From NCBI GenBank assembly GCA_902524805.1, contig CABZES010000010.1, positions 1-46,337 on the forward strand: a stretch of DNA of 46,337 bases. The letters are read 5' to 3'. The notes below the pieces were generated by a model. It was not told the DNA's origin. It did no database searches and saw only the letters and a program-made list of their open reading frames with translations. A program made the position numbers and the translations under genes. Source of the stretch: an uncultured SAR86 cluster bacterium (GTDB lineage Bacteria; Pseudomonadota; Gammaproteobacteria; Magnimaribacterales; AG-339-G14). How positions within the stretch are numbered: position 1 is the first letter of the stretch; every line of letters starts with the position of its first letter. Below, piece after piece: positions 27,170 to 35,599 of this stretch.

Positions 27170-29781
27170 CTTCTTTTCTTTCTATTTGCCTTGGCCTGCA
27201 TTCTTCGTAACTTTCTGTTTCCCTCTTCAACTTTAGGTTTTTCCCTAACTTCAGGACTATCTATATTCTTTGAATCAAACAATGAAGGAGCATCCGCATG
27301 TTTAGAAACTAGTTTCTTTGATTCTGGTTCAGTTAAAGTATTTGCATTTGCTGAAACTGTTACTATTGATAAATATCTAATTGATTCAAATTTAATATCC
27401 TCAAGTAAGACTTGAAACATCTCAAATGATTCTCTTTTGTATTCCAATCTAGGATCCTTTCCAGCATAACTTCTAAATCCTATATTTTGTCTCAATTGTT
27501 CAAGAGAATTGATATGATTTTTCCAAGATTGATCGATAACTTGCAAGACTATCTGTTTTTCTATTTCACTAAATATATCTTTGTGTTCATTTGCCTTCTC
27601 TTCATATTTTTTTTCAAGGATGTCAATTAGCTCAAGATTAGTTTTCTCTAAGTCTAGTTCTTGATTATTTAATATGGCTTTAACATCGATCTTAAGATCA
27701 TATTCCTTTTCTAAAATTTGCTCAAAATCCTCAATCTTCCAATTAGATTCTATCTCGTATTCAGGCAAATATTTTTGAAATTGTTTAGACATAACATCTA
27801 CTCTCATAGTTCTGATAAGATCAGAAATATTAGTTTCATTTAAGATCTCTTTTCTTTGTGCATAAATAACATTTCTTTGTTCATTCAAGACATCATCAAA
27901 TTCTAGAATTCTCTTTCTAATATCAAAATTACGACCTTCAACTCTCCTCTGAGCCCTTTCAATTGCATTAGTCAACATTCTATGTTCTATGGCTTCTCCT
28001 GGTTGCATTCCGCCAATTGATTTCATTAAATTTTTCATTCTATCTGGAGCAAAAATTTTCATTAAAGGGTCTTCTAAAGAAAGAAAAAACTGCGTGGAAC
28101 CTGGATCCCCTTGACGCGCGCATCTACCCCTAAGCTGATTATCTATTCTTCTTGATTCATGTCTTTCCGTACCAATTACATGTAAGCCCCCGATGTTCAA
28201 GACCTGCTTTTTGCTTTCAGAGTCTTCTGGCAGTCCTCCTAGCACAATATCAGTTCCTCTTCCGGCCATGTTAGTAGCAATAGTAACTGATCCTAATCTT
28301 CCTGCTTGAGCAATAATTTCTGCCTCTTGCTCATTTTGACGAGCATTCAAAACTCTGTGATCTATTTTTTTATCCTTAAGTTTTTTAGAAATTAATTCAG
28401 AAGTTTCTACAGAAATTGTTCCTACTAAGATGGGGTTGCCCTTTTCATTTACCTCAATAATATTTTCAATAATCGCATTATATTTTTCTTCAAGGGAGAG
28501 ATAAATCTTATCTTCTCCATCCAATCTAATCATTGGAAGATTAGTTGGAATTGCCAAAGTCTCGAGGCCATAAATTTCCTCAAATTCTGCTGCCTCAGTT
28601 TTTGCTGTTCCTGTCATTCCGGAAAGCACTTCAAATGATCTAAAAAAATTTTGAAAGGTTGTTGATGCAAGTGTTTGGCTTTCAACTTGAATTTGCAGAC
28701 CCTCTTTCATTTCTAGTGCTTGATGAACACCTCCCGAAAGCCTCCTTCCTGGCATAGCTCTTCCAGAGTTTGTATCAACTAGAACAATTTTCTTATCACT
28801 TACAAGATAATCTATATTTTTCTGAAAAAGAAGATTTGCTCTCAAAATAGATGTGAGCATATCCAGATGTTTTAAATTTTCAGTGGCATAAAGTGTGTCT
28901 GTAAAAGAAATGATTTCCCTTTCTTTTAAAGCCTTTTCAATTTTTTCATGCCCTTGATTAGAAAATTCAATTGAATTCGAAGAAAGATCAATTTGGTAGT
29001 CTCCTTTTTTTTCGATTTCTCCTGTTTCTGAATCAATAAGTTCTTCTTCTAGAGATGGAACTATTTTTTTTAACTCTAAGTATAAGGAAGAGTTATCTTC
29101 AGCAACACCGCTTATAATTAGTGGTGTTCTTGCTTCATCAATCAAAATGGAATCTACTTCGTCAACAACAGCAAAATAAGGATTTCTCATCGCTTGATGT
29201 TCTTCCTTTAAGATCATGTTATCTCTTAAATAATCAAAGCCAATTTCATTATTTGTGACGTATACAACATCTTTAGAGTAGATATCTTTTCTTGAAATTT
29301 GGTCTAATTCTGAAAGCACATAACCTACGGACATCCCTAATTTTTCATAAACTGGACTCATCCACAAAGCATCTCTTTTAGCTAAGTATTCATTTGCGGT
29401 AATAACTAAAGTACTTTTTTCGGTAAGGGCATTCAAATAACAAGGGAGAGTAGCGACTAAAGTTTTCCCTTCTCCAGTAGCCATTTCAGCAATTTTCCCC
29501 TCGTTCAGCACTATTCCTCCTAATAATTGACAATCATAATGTCTCAAACCAATAGACCGTTTACTTGCCTCTCTCACAGCAGCAAAAGCTTGAGGCAAAA
29601 TACTATTTAAAGAATCACCTTTAGATATAAATTTTTTAAATTCTTTTGTTTTAGATTTAAGTTCTTCGTCGCTTAGGGTTTCGAATTCACTTTCAAGACT
29701 GTTAATAACTTCAACTAATTTCTGGGCATTTTTTAATGCTCTATTATCTTTATTGCCAAATATAAAGCTTAAAAATGACAT
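27166..29781 (-). CDS. secA: Preprotein translocase ATPase SecA
   Basis: Motor of Sec-dependent protein export, at the inner membrane with SecYEG. The 871-aa protein carries Walker A GEGKT (in MATGEGKTLVATLP), the DEVD Walker B (VVDEVDSILIDEART), the preprotein crosslinking domain, NMAGRGTDIVLGG, the ERHESRRIDNQLRGR helicase motif and QSWKNHINSLEQLR of the helical scaffold. It ends RKLRRMQAKANRKKRR and lacks the C-terminal Cys-rich zinc/SecB-binding tail of E. coli SecA. The frame is open to 29817, but ATG 29781 aligns with the SecA start (MSFLSFIFGNKDNRALK) and leaves a 16-bp gap from lpxC. Confidence 0.98.
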   Translation of the reverse strand: MSFLSFIFGNKDNRALKNAQKLVEVINSLESEFETLSDEELKSKTKEFKKFISKGDSLNSILPQAFAAVREASKRSIGLRHYDCQLLGGIVLNEGKIAEMATGEGKTLVATLPCYLNALTEKSTLVITANEYLAKRDALWMSPVYEKLGMSVGYVLSELDQISRKDIYSKDVVYVTNNEIGFDYLRDNMILKEEHQAMRNPYFAVVDEVDSILIDEARTPLIISGVAEDNSSLYLELKKIVPSLEEELIDSETGEIEKKGDYQIDLSSNSIEFSNQGHEKIEKALKEREIISFTDTLYATENLKHLDMLTSILRANLLFQKNIDYLVSDKKIVLVDTNSGRAMPGRRLSGGVHQALEMKEGLQIQVESQTLASTTFQNFFRSFEVLSGMTGTAKTEAAEFEEIYGLETLAIPTNLPMIRLDGEDKIYLSLEEKYNAIIENIIEVNEKGNPILVGTISVETSELISKKLKDKKIDHRVLNARQNEQEAEIIAQAGRLGSVTIATNMAGRGTDIVLGGLPEDSESKKQVLNIGGLHVIGTERHESRRIDNQLRGRCARQGDPGSTQFFLSLEDPLMKIFAPDRMKNLMKSIGGMQPGEAIEHRMLTNAIERAQRRVEGRNFDIRKRILEFDDVLNEQRNVIYAQRKEILNETNISDLIRTMRVDVMSKQFQKYLPEYEIESNWKIEDFEQILEKEYDLKIDVKAILNNQELDLEKTNLELIDILEKKYEEKANEHKDIFSEIEKQIVLQVIDQSWKNHINSLEQLRQNIGFRSYAGKDPRLEYKRESFEMFQVLLEDIKFESIRYLSIVTVSANANTLTEPESKKLVSKHADAPSLFDSKNIDSPEVREKPKVEEGNRKLRRMQAKANRKKRR

Positions 29782-29797
29782 ATTAGATTTTAAAAAA

Positions 29798-30718
29798 TTA
29801 TCCCAAACTAGGATCAATTATTGGCTCAATATACCTTATCTCAGGAGCATCTCCATCGGAAGATATTACTTCCCAAGCATCTGGTAATTCCAGCAATCTA
29901 TTAAGTAATAAATTATTAAGAGAATGTCCTGACTTGTACCCTTCAAATTCAGCAACGATATTGTATTGGAGAAGATATAAATCTCCGATCACATCCAATA
30001 TTTTGTGTTTCACTAATTCTTGACTAGATCTAAGTCCATCTTCATTCAAAATTTCGTCTTCTCCAATAACAACTGCATTTTTTTCGCTTCCACCAAGTGC
30101 TAGCTTATTTTTCTTCATATAATCAATGTCACTCATAAACCCAAAAGTTCTTGCTCTAGAAATTTCTTTTAGAAAAGTTGTTGAATTAAAATCCACCGTT
30201 GAAGTGCTATTATATTTTTTTTGCTTTTCATCATCATAGACTAAAGTATAAGTTACTTTAAACCCATCATAAGGAGCCAATTTTGCATAAGCTCCATCTG
30301 ACGTTTCAACTTTTATTTCTTCCTTAATTTTTATAAATTTCTTTGGTTTAGTTTGTTGTCTAATTCCTGCGGACTGAATTAAAAAAACAAATGGACTTGC
30401 ACTACCATCCATTATGGGCACTTCCATGTCGTCAACTTCCACAATCACATTATCTATTCCCAAACCTGCAAAGGCAGACATCAAATGCTCAATGGTAGCT
30501 ATTTGGGTATCACCTTGTACAAGTGTTGTTGCTAGAGTAGTTGCACCCACATTATTAACTATTGCTTTAATTTCTACTTGGGGGTCTAAATCTATTCTTC
30601 TGAAAATTATCCCTGTGTCTTCCTCAGCTGGAAATAAGTTCAGCTTTATCTGCCTGCCAGAGTGTAAGCCAACTCCCGTTGCTTTGATCGGATTTGTAAG
30701 AGTTCTTTGAACTAACAT
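29798..30718 (-). CDS. lpxC: UDP-3-O-acyl-N-acetylglucosamine deacetylase
   Basis: Committed step of lipid A synthesis, a zinc-dependent cytoplasmic deacetylase, 306 aa. Zinc ligands are H78 (TIEHLMSA), H238 and D242 (HKILDVIGD). The catalytic acid/base pair corresponds to E77 and H265 (SGHSLNN), almost the same numbering as E. coli LpxC. TGVGLHSG near the N-terminus and PIMDGSASPFVFLI are also conserved. It shows that the organism makes lipid A and so has a true outer membrane. It is followed 16 bp later by secA, as in enteric bacteria, and preceded 12 bp upstream by rlmB instead of ftsZ. Confidence 0.98.
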   Translation of the reverse strand: MLVQRTLTNPIKATGVGLHSGRQIKLNLFPAEEDTGIIFRRIDLDPQVEIKAIVNNVGATTLATTLVQGDTQIATIEHLMSAFAGLGIDNVIVEVDDMEVPIMDGSASPFVFLIQSAGIRQQTKPKKFIKIKEEIKVETSDGAYAKLAPYDGFKVTYTLVYDDEKQKKYNSTSTVDFNSTTFLKEISRARTFGFMSDIDYMKKNKLALGGSEKNAVVIGEDEILNEDGLRSSQELVKHKILDVIGDLYLLQYNIVAEFEGYKSGHSLNNLLLNRLLELPDAWEVISSDGDAPEIRYIEPIIDPSLG

Positions 30719-30730
30719 CTAGTTATTATT

Positions 30731-31432
30731 TTAATTTCTTTGTCTTTTTGCTTCAAATAGAATAACAGAAGTTGCGTTAGAGACGTTAAGGCTTTCTAAC
30801 CTCGAATCAATAGGAATTTTGATTTTTTCATTAGCTTCACTAGCTAAAAATTTTTGAATTCCTTTATCTTCAGATCCAAATATTAGAGCTTTTGAGCCTT
30901 TAAAATCTACTTCAAAAAAACTTAAATCTGCTTGCCCAGTACAAGCATAAATCTCTATGAAATTCCTTTGTAGCATCTTTACTGTATTTCGAAGATTGCT
31001 AACGACAATGACAGGAATAATCTCCGATGCAGCTTTTGAAACTTTTCTAACCGTCGGTGTTAAATGACAGGCTCTATCTTTAGGAATAATTATTGCATCA
31101 ACGCTTGCGCCTAAAGAAGTCCTTAAAATAGATCCAAAATTCTGTGGATCTTTTATATGATCTAAGATTACTATTAAAGGAGATTGCTTAAGTAAAATAT
31201 TTTTTTCTAAAAAATTAATATCTTCCATTTCCCTTGGATGAAAAAATGCTTCTATTCTTTCAATGCCTTCAAAAATTATTTCTACGTTATTTCTCTTTGA
31301 AAGAGAAATAATATTTAAGATTCTAGAGTCTTCAGAAGTATCTTTTATCTTAATTTTTTTAATTTTTTTTGGCTCATTCTCTAAAAGAGTTTTTATAAAA
31401 TTGATATCTTTGGTACTTAATAATCTACTCAT
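30731..31432 (-). CDS. rlmB: 23S rRNA 2'-O-ribose methyltransferase RlmB (SpoU family)
   Basis: SPOUT-class RNA methyltransferase, 233 aa, expected to 2'-O-methylate G2251 of 23S rRNA. The N-terminal substrate-binding part (1-80) is followed by the knot motifs: LDHIKDPQNFGSILRT (motif 1), ALIFGSEDKGI (motif 2) and IPIDSRLESLNVSNAT (motif 3) with the SLN core. The start lies 2 bp after the rnr stop, the same rnr-rlmB pairing as in E. coli. A TrmH-like tRNA activity cannot be fully excluded, but the neighbour supports RlmB. Confidence 0.88.
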   Translation of the reverse strand: MSRLLSTKDINFIKTLLENEPKKIKKIKIKDTSEDSRILNIISLSKRNNVEIIFEGIERIEAFFHPREMEDINFLEKNILLKQSPLIVILDHIKDPQNFGSILRTSLGASVDAIIIPKDRACHLTPTVRKVSKAASEIIPVIVVSNLRNTVKMLQRNFIEIYACTGQADLSFFEVDFKGSKALIFGSEDKGIQKFLASEANEKIKIPIDSRLESLNVSNATSVILFEAKRQRN

Positions 31433-31434
31433 AA

Positions 31435-33363
31435 TTAACTCATCGATAAATTTACTCTTCCTTTAAAAGACTCTACTGAATCAATTTTTATTTTTAAACT
31501 ATCACCAATATGAAAACTTCTTTTATTTTTCGTTGATTTCATAGATATGGAGGATTCATCAAAAACCAGGTAATCTTTTTTACTTAATTTGCTGACATGA
31601 ACAAAGCCCTCAATATTTAATTCTAATATTTTTATAAAAATCCCAAATTCAAAAGCAGATACTATGATGCCATCAAAAGTTTGACCTAAATAATTTTCAG
31701 CACATTTGCACTGCAGAAATTTAGTTTCTTTTCTACTTATTTTTTCAGCATTTCTATCTTTAATAGAAATATCTTCAGCAATATCAGAAACAGAATTTGA
31801 TGAATAAGGAAACGAACTATTCTTGATAAAAGTCTTTTTAGAATTTTTTGAGTCTATATTTTGTGTTATCAAAGTTTTGATGCATCTATGTACAACTAAA
31901 TCAGCGTAACGTCTTATAGGAGAAGTAAAGTGTGTATATTTATCTAACGATAGGGCAAAGTGTGATGTAATCTTTGGATCATACTTAGCGAGAGACATGC
32001 TTCTTAGAATCTGTGAGTTAATTATTTCCGAAGATTTTTTTCTTTTTGCAGCCTTCATCCAAGAAATTAAATTTTCCCTTACTTTGTAGGAATCCATATT
32101 ATTTTTAATTTGCCTACTCGTAAGAAAATTTTTTAAATTTAAAATTTTGAGAGGATCTGGTTTTTCGTGAGATCTATATATAGATGGAATTTTTGATTTG
32201 TCTATTAACTGAGCGGCGCAAACATTCGCAAGAATCATACATTCTTCAACAAGTTGATGCGAATGATTTCTTTCCAACGGAAGGAAACTTTTAATTTTTT
32301 TGTCTTTATCAGACAGAGGATAATATTCAGGCAAATCAAAGTCTATTGCTTGTCTTTTTGATCTATTTGCAGCTAGCAATCTATAAATTTTTTCTAAAGA
32401 TTTTAAGCTTTCGGCAACTTCAATGAGCATATGAGGTTTTTCTTTTTCAAAGTACTTTCCCAATTTTTCGTATGTGAGTCTTGCTTTAGATTTGACAACT
32501 GAATTATAAAATTTGAAATCATCTATCTCGCCATTTCTATTTAATTGCATTTCACATGTGAGTGTTAACTTATCCTCATCTGGTTTTAAAGAGCAGAGAT
32601 CATTTGAAATTTTTTCCGGCAACATTGGAATAACTTTTCTTCTAAAATAAATGGAAGTTCCTCTGTTTATCGCTTCCAAATCCAAAGCAGAATCAAACTT
32701 TACATATTCTGCAACATCAGCAATCGCTACAAAAAGGGAAAAACCCGAACCATTTGGTTTTGCAAAAAGAGCATCATCAAAATCTTTTGCAGATTTTCCG
32801 TCGATGGTTACAAAAGGAAGATTCCGTAAATCCTTTCGTATATTTTTATTTAAGTCTTTAAAAGAGCTATCTATTCTATTAGTTTCAGAAATAACTGGTT
32901 TTGGCCAATTTAGCTGAATATCAGATCCTTCTATGGCAACTTCAAAAGCTTCTTCGAAAGGATCTGATATTTGTTTAGAAGAAATTATTCTTGCTGTTGG
33001 TCTGTATTTTAAACTGGGTTGTTTAACTATTTTCGCCTCAAAAATATCTCCTACCTTTTTTGAATCAGATATCTTGGACTCGATCAAAATGTCAAAATGA
33101 TAAGAAGAATCAATTGAATTAAGAAAATACCTTTTATTTGAATATTTTAATATTCCTTTAACATTTTTCGTGTTCCTCTTAACGACTTCAACTATTTTAG
33201 CTCTATCTTTAAAAGTTATTGAACACTTAACAATATCGTTTGGAAAAACCTTAAACATTTCTCTTTTTGGCAAGAAATAATTTTCTTCTTGAGAAACCTC
33301 AAAAATACCTTTGCCTGATTTATTAAGCTTTACTTGTCCTGTTAAGAGTTCTTTATTTGGCAT
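31435..33363 (-). CDS. rnr: Ribonuclease R
   Basis: Processive 3'-5' exoribonuclease of the RNB family for structured RNA decay, 642 aa versus about 813 in E. coli. Cold-shock/OB domains occupy about 5-130. The RNB domain starts near 180 with LPFVTIDGKSAKDFDDAL; the magnesium site is D188, D194, D196 and D197. SPIRRYADLVVHR is typical of the second half. A C-terminal S1 domain (about 560-642) ends RVNLSMS. The N-terminal winged-helix domain and the basic C-terminal tail of enteric RNase R are absent. The start is ATG 33363, divergent from rraA. Lead gene of rnr-rlmB-lpxC-secA-argJ. Confidence 0.93.
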   Translation of the reverse strand: MPNKELLTGQVKLNKSGKGIFEVSQEENYFLPKREMFKVFPNDIVKCSITFKDRAKIVEVVKRNTKNVKGILKYSNKRYFLNSIDSSYHFDILIESKISDSKKVGDIFEAKIVKQPSLKYRPTARIISSKQISDPFEEAFEVAIEGSDIQLNWPKPVISETNRIDSSFKDLNKNIRKDLRNLPFVTIDGKSAKDFDDALFAKPNGSGFSLFVAIADVAEYVKFDSALDLEAINRGTSIYFRRKVIPMLPEKISNDLCSLKPDEDKLTLTCEMQLNRNGEIDDFKFYNSVVKSKARLTYEKLGKYFEKEKPHMLIEVAESLKSLEKIYRLLAANRSKRQAIDFDLPEYYPLSDKDKKIKSFLPLERNHSHQLVEECMILANVCAAQLIDKSKIPSIYRSHEKPDPLKILNLKNFLTSRQIKNNMDSYKVRENLISWMKAAKRKKSSEIINSQILRSMSLAKYDPKITSHFALSLDKYTHFTSPIRRYADLVVHRCIKTLITQNIDSKNSKKTFIKNSSFPYSSNSVSDIAEDISIKDRNAEKISRKETKFLQCKCAENYLGQTFDGIIVSAFEFGIFIKILELNIEGFVHVSKLSKKDYLVFDESSISMKSTKNKRSFHIGDSLKIKIDSVESFKGRVNLSMS

Positions 33364-33439
33364 TTATAATGAGTATAATTTTATAAATAAATTTATTAAT
33401 CAAATGTATTCTACTTGGTAAATAATTTATAGCTTTATA

Positions 33440-33919
33440 ATGAATAGTACACCTGATATCAGTGACAAATTTCCAGAGTTAAAATTTATAAATATCCAAT
33501 TTAGGAATTTTGGCGCAAGTAAATTTTTTTTTGGAGAGATAGTTACTGCGATTTGTCCCGAAGATAATTCAAAAATAAAAAAGATTCTAGATGAACCTGG
33601 AAATAAAAGAGTTTTGGTGGTTGATGGACAAGCAAGTTTTAAAGTAGCGCTTTTAGGAGACATGATAGCTGAATCAGCTTTTAAAAATGATTGGGCAGGG
33701 GTAATTATAAATGGCTGCGTAAGAGATATAGAAATTTTAAAAACCATCGATATGGGAATTCTAGCCATCGGAGCGGTTCCCAAGAAAAGTGAAAAATTAG
33801 ATAAAGGTTCTTTGCGTGAGGATATTAGAATTGGAGATATTCGTATTTCTAATGGAAACTGGGTTTATGCCGATGAAAATGGCGTTTTAATTTCTGAAGA
33901 AAAGTTGGATTTAAGTTGA
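33440..33919 (+). CDS. rraA: RraA family protein (regulator of ribonuclease E activity A)
   Basis: RraA-type trimeric protein, 159 aa, which in E. coli binds RNase E and DEAD-box helicases and lowers mRNA decay. Family blocks: VLVVDGQASFKVALLGDMIAE (about 58-78), WAGVIINGCVRDIEIL (85-100) and the C-terminal WVYADENGVLIS. Some homologues are aldolases (HMG/oxaloacetate type); the GCVRD segment is shared by both. It starts at ATG 33440, 76 bp from the divergent RNase R gene, and its TGA overlaps the TTG start of the next gene. Confidence 0.92.
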   Translation: MNSTPDISDKFPELKFINIQFRNFGASKFFFGEIVTAICPEDNSKIKKILDEPGNKRVLVVDGQASFKVALLGDMIAESAFKNDWAGVIINGCVRDIEILKTIDMGILAIGAVPKKSEKLDKGSLREDIRIGDIRISNGNWVYADENGVLISEEKLDLS

Positions 33920-34284
33920 GAAAAATAAGCACTTTACTATTACTTTCTGGATTTTTTTATATAACAATTTCCATTTTTCAAATTTCAGCTGTAGCTGACG
34001 CATTAAAATTAATCTTAATGATTAATAATACTTTCTTAGAAGGAATTCTTTTTATTATTTCCCTTTTTATAACATTTACTCCTTTATTAGGACCAGTATT
34101 AGGAATCATTGGAGCTACTTTTGTTTGGGATTGGAATATTTTATTAGCTTTTTTATTATTTTTTTGGCCGTATTTTTTTGGCGGAATTGTTTGGTTTTTA
34201 TCCAACAAAAATAAAATTAAAAATAAAAAAGGAAAAAAAATTGATGCAGAAGATGCAGAAATTATTAGAGAATGGAAAAGGTAA
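33916..34284 (+). CDS. Hypothetical membrane protein
   Basis: Unrecognised protein of 122 aa with four hydrophobic segments (about 4-28, 39-60, 60-78 and 76-96), including PLLGPVLGIIGATFVWDWN and FFWPYFFGGIVWF. A charged, lysine-rich C-terminal tail (NKNKIKNKKGKKI followed by EDAEIIREWKR) should face the cytoplasm. The only usable start is TTG 33916, overlapping the rraA stop as TTGA, which implies translational coupling. It converges with the SnoaL-like gene, with 5 bp between stops. Confidence 0.7.
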   Translation: MRKISTLLLLSGFFYITISIFQISAVADALKLILMINNTFLEGILFIISLFITFTPLLGPVLGIIGATFVWDWNILLAFLLFFWPYFFGGIVWFLSNKNKIKNKKGKKIDAEDAEIIREWKR

Positions 34285-34289
34285 TTAGA

Positions 34290-34670
34290 TTAGATCTTGT
34301 CTAAAGTTCCACCCATTAATTGATGAATGAGTTGAACACCTTTTAGAGGCCTTATCAAAACTTTAAATTCATTAATTTTGTTCTTTTCATTCCATGAAAT
34401 TAAATCAACACCATTAATTTTTATTCCATCAAGCTCTAATTCAAATTCTAAACAAGCATTGTTTTCATTTATTATTTCTTTTGTATATTTGAAAGACTCA
34501 TCGCCAAAAACCAGAGCCGCTGCAGAAAGATATTTGATTGTTAATTCTTTTCCTTCTTGAGGAGAAAATACTACAGGGGAAAAAAAGACACAGTCATTAT
34601 CGATAAGATCCGAAAGTTTTTCAGATTCTCCTGACTCAACTATTTCATGCCATTTTTCTATAGGTTTCAT
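34290..34670 (-). CDS. SnoaL-like/NTF2-fold protein
   Basis: Small protein of 126 aa with the SnoaL/NTF2-like pattern. It has an N-terminal helix pair (KWHEIVESGESEKLSDLID), the NDCVFFSPVVFSPQEGKE strand-loop, and alternating strands with CLEFELELDGIKINGVDLISWNEKNKINEFKVLIRP, ending in a family-like PLKGVQLI segment. Members are cone-shaped dimers; many have no known reaction. The frame runs on into the tRNA-Thr gene, but ATG 34670, 12 bp after the tRNA, is the natural start, so it is probably read from the tRNA transcript. Confidence 0.78.
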   Translation of the reverse strand: MKPIEKWHEIVESGESEKLSDLIDNDCVFFSPVVFSPQEGKELTIKYLSAAALVFGDESFKYTKEIINENNACLEFELELDGIKINGVDLISWNEKNKINEFKVLIRPLKGVQLIHQLMGGTLDKI

Positions 34671-34682
34671 AAATAAAAACGG

Positions 34683-34755
34683 AGCTGGCGATTGGATTTG
34701 AACCAACGACCGCCTGATTACAAATCAGGAGCTCTACCAACTGAGCTACGCCAGC
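34683..34755 (-). tRNA. tRNA-Thr (anticodon TGT)
   Basis: Complete cloverleaf on the minus strand. Acceptor GCTGGCG/CGCCAGC, D arm GCTC/GAGC, anticodon stem CCTGA/TCAGG around loop TTTGTAA (anticodon TGT), T arm GTTGG-TTCAAAT-CCAAT, discriminator T. The following bases are CCG, so unlike the other tRNAs here CCA is not fully encoded and must be completed by the nucleotidyltransferase. It lies 18 bp after birA on the same strand, matching the E. coli order birA...thrU. Confidence 0.96.
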
Positions 34756-34764
34756 AACGATGTG

Positions 34765-34792
34765 ATTATATATTTATTTTTGTATCTTTAAA
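34765..34792 (-). promoter_or_regulatory. Promoter for tRNA-Thr(TGT)
   Basis: On the minus strand TTTAAA (34792-34787), a 16-bp spacer and a perfect TATAAT (34770-34765) end 9 bp before the tRNA. It overlaps the 3' end of birA, so the tRNA and the SnoaL-like gene need not rely on read-through. Confidence 0.5.
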
Positions 34793-35571
34793 GAAACTTC
34801 TCCAGAGGAGACTTTCTTTTTTATCTCATCAACGAGTAAATTTAAAGAGCCGTCATCATTAACGTCTAGAGCGATGCAATTACTTGAGGAATAATTAGAA
34901 ACTGTAACTTTTTTATTTTTCAAAATATTTAATTTCTCAAAATCTTTTTTATAAAATTTAAAACCTTTTTTTAAAAAAATAGGCAAGTCTTTTAATATTT
35001 CAGAGATAATTTCTGAAATCAACAAATCTCTATTAATCTTGAGTAACGGATTTTCAATATGGAGAGATGTCCACTCTTGATTGATAAATTCATTACTTGT
35101 CATAAAAACATTTAGCCCAATACCAATCACAAGAGATAGTTTGTTATTAACGACTTTAGTTTCTATTAAAATTCCTCCAAATTTTTTCCCTTTCAAATAT
35201 AAATCGTTTGGCCATTTAACTTTCGCTCTTATCTTATAAATATTTTTTAAAGCCCTGCATACATTTAGTGCAATTAGAATACTAAAACCATCTAGCTCAG
35301 ATAAATCTTCATTTAAAAGAGTCCCAATGGATAAATAAATATTATTATTTTTGGGGCTTTCCCAAACTTTTCCAGACCTTCCTTTTCCCTTTGTTTGCAT
35401 TTCGGCAATACAAATGTTGAATGTATTAACGCTCTGTTCTTTCTTAAGCAAATAAGAATTTGTTGAATCAATTTGATTAAAAATTTCTAAATTCACCTTT
35501 AGATTTTTATTAAGATTCAAAAGAGAGACAATTTTTTCTTGATTTAGCCTCTTTTGATTGACATCTTTCAT
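34774..35571 (-). CDS. birA: Biotin-[acetyl-CoA-carboxylase] ligase, catalytic domain only
   Basis: Biotin protein ligase, 265 aa, attaching biotin to the carrier protein of acetyl-CoA carboxylase. Active-site motifs: IDSTNSYLL (biotin/ATP site), KGKGRSGKVWESP (the GRGRxGR adenylate loop), VKWPNDLYLKGKKFGGILIE (KWPND) and IGIGLNVF. E. coli BirA has an N-terminal winged helix that represses biotin genes; here only about 35 residues precede the catalytic domain, so this is a ligase without repressor function. ATG 35571 was preferred to 35592. The promoter of the divergent tRNA-Tyr overlaps its start. Confidence 0.93.
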   Translation of the reverse strand: MKDVNQKRLNQEKIVSLLNLNKNLKVNLEIFNQIDSTNSYLLKKEQSVNTFNICIAEMQTKGKGRSGKVWESPKNNNIYLSIGTLLNEDLSELDGFSILIALNVCRALKNIYKIRAKVKWPNDLYLKGKKFGGILIETKVVNNKLSLVIGIGLNVFMTSNEFINQEWTSLHIENPLLKINRDLLISEIISEILKDLPIFLKKGFKFYKKDFEKLNILKNKKVTVSNYSSSNCIALDVNDDGSLNLLVDEIKKKVSSGEVSLKIQK

Positions 35572-35586
35572 ATGTAGCAAGAGAAT
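35558..35586 (+). promoter_or_regulatory. Promoter for tRNA-Tyr, overlapping the birA start
   Basis: A perfect TTGACA (35558-35563), a 17-bp spacer and GAGAAT (35581-35586) place a start site a few bases before tRNA-Tyr at 35600. The element lies across the birA initiation codon on the opposite strand, so the two units may interfere. Confidence 0.6.
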
Positions 35587-35599
35587 ACCCATCCCGATA

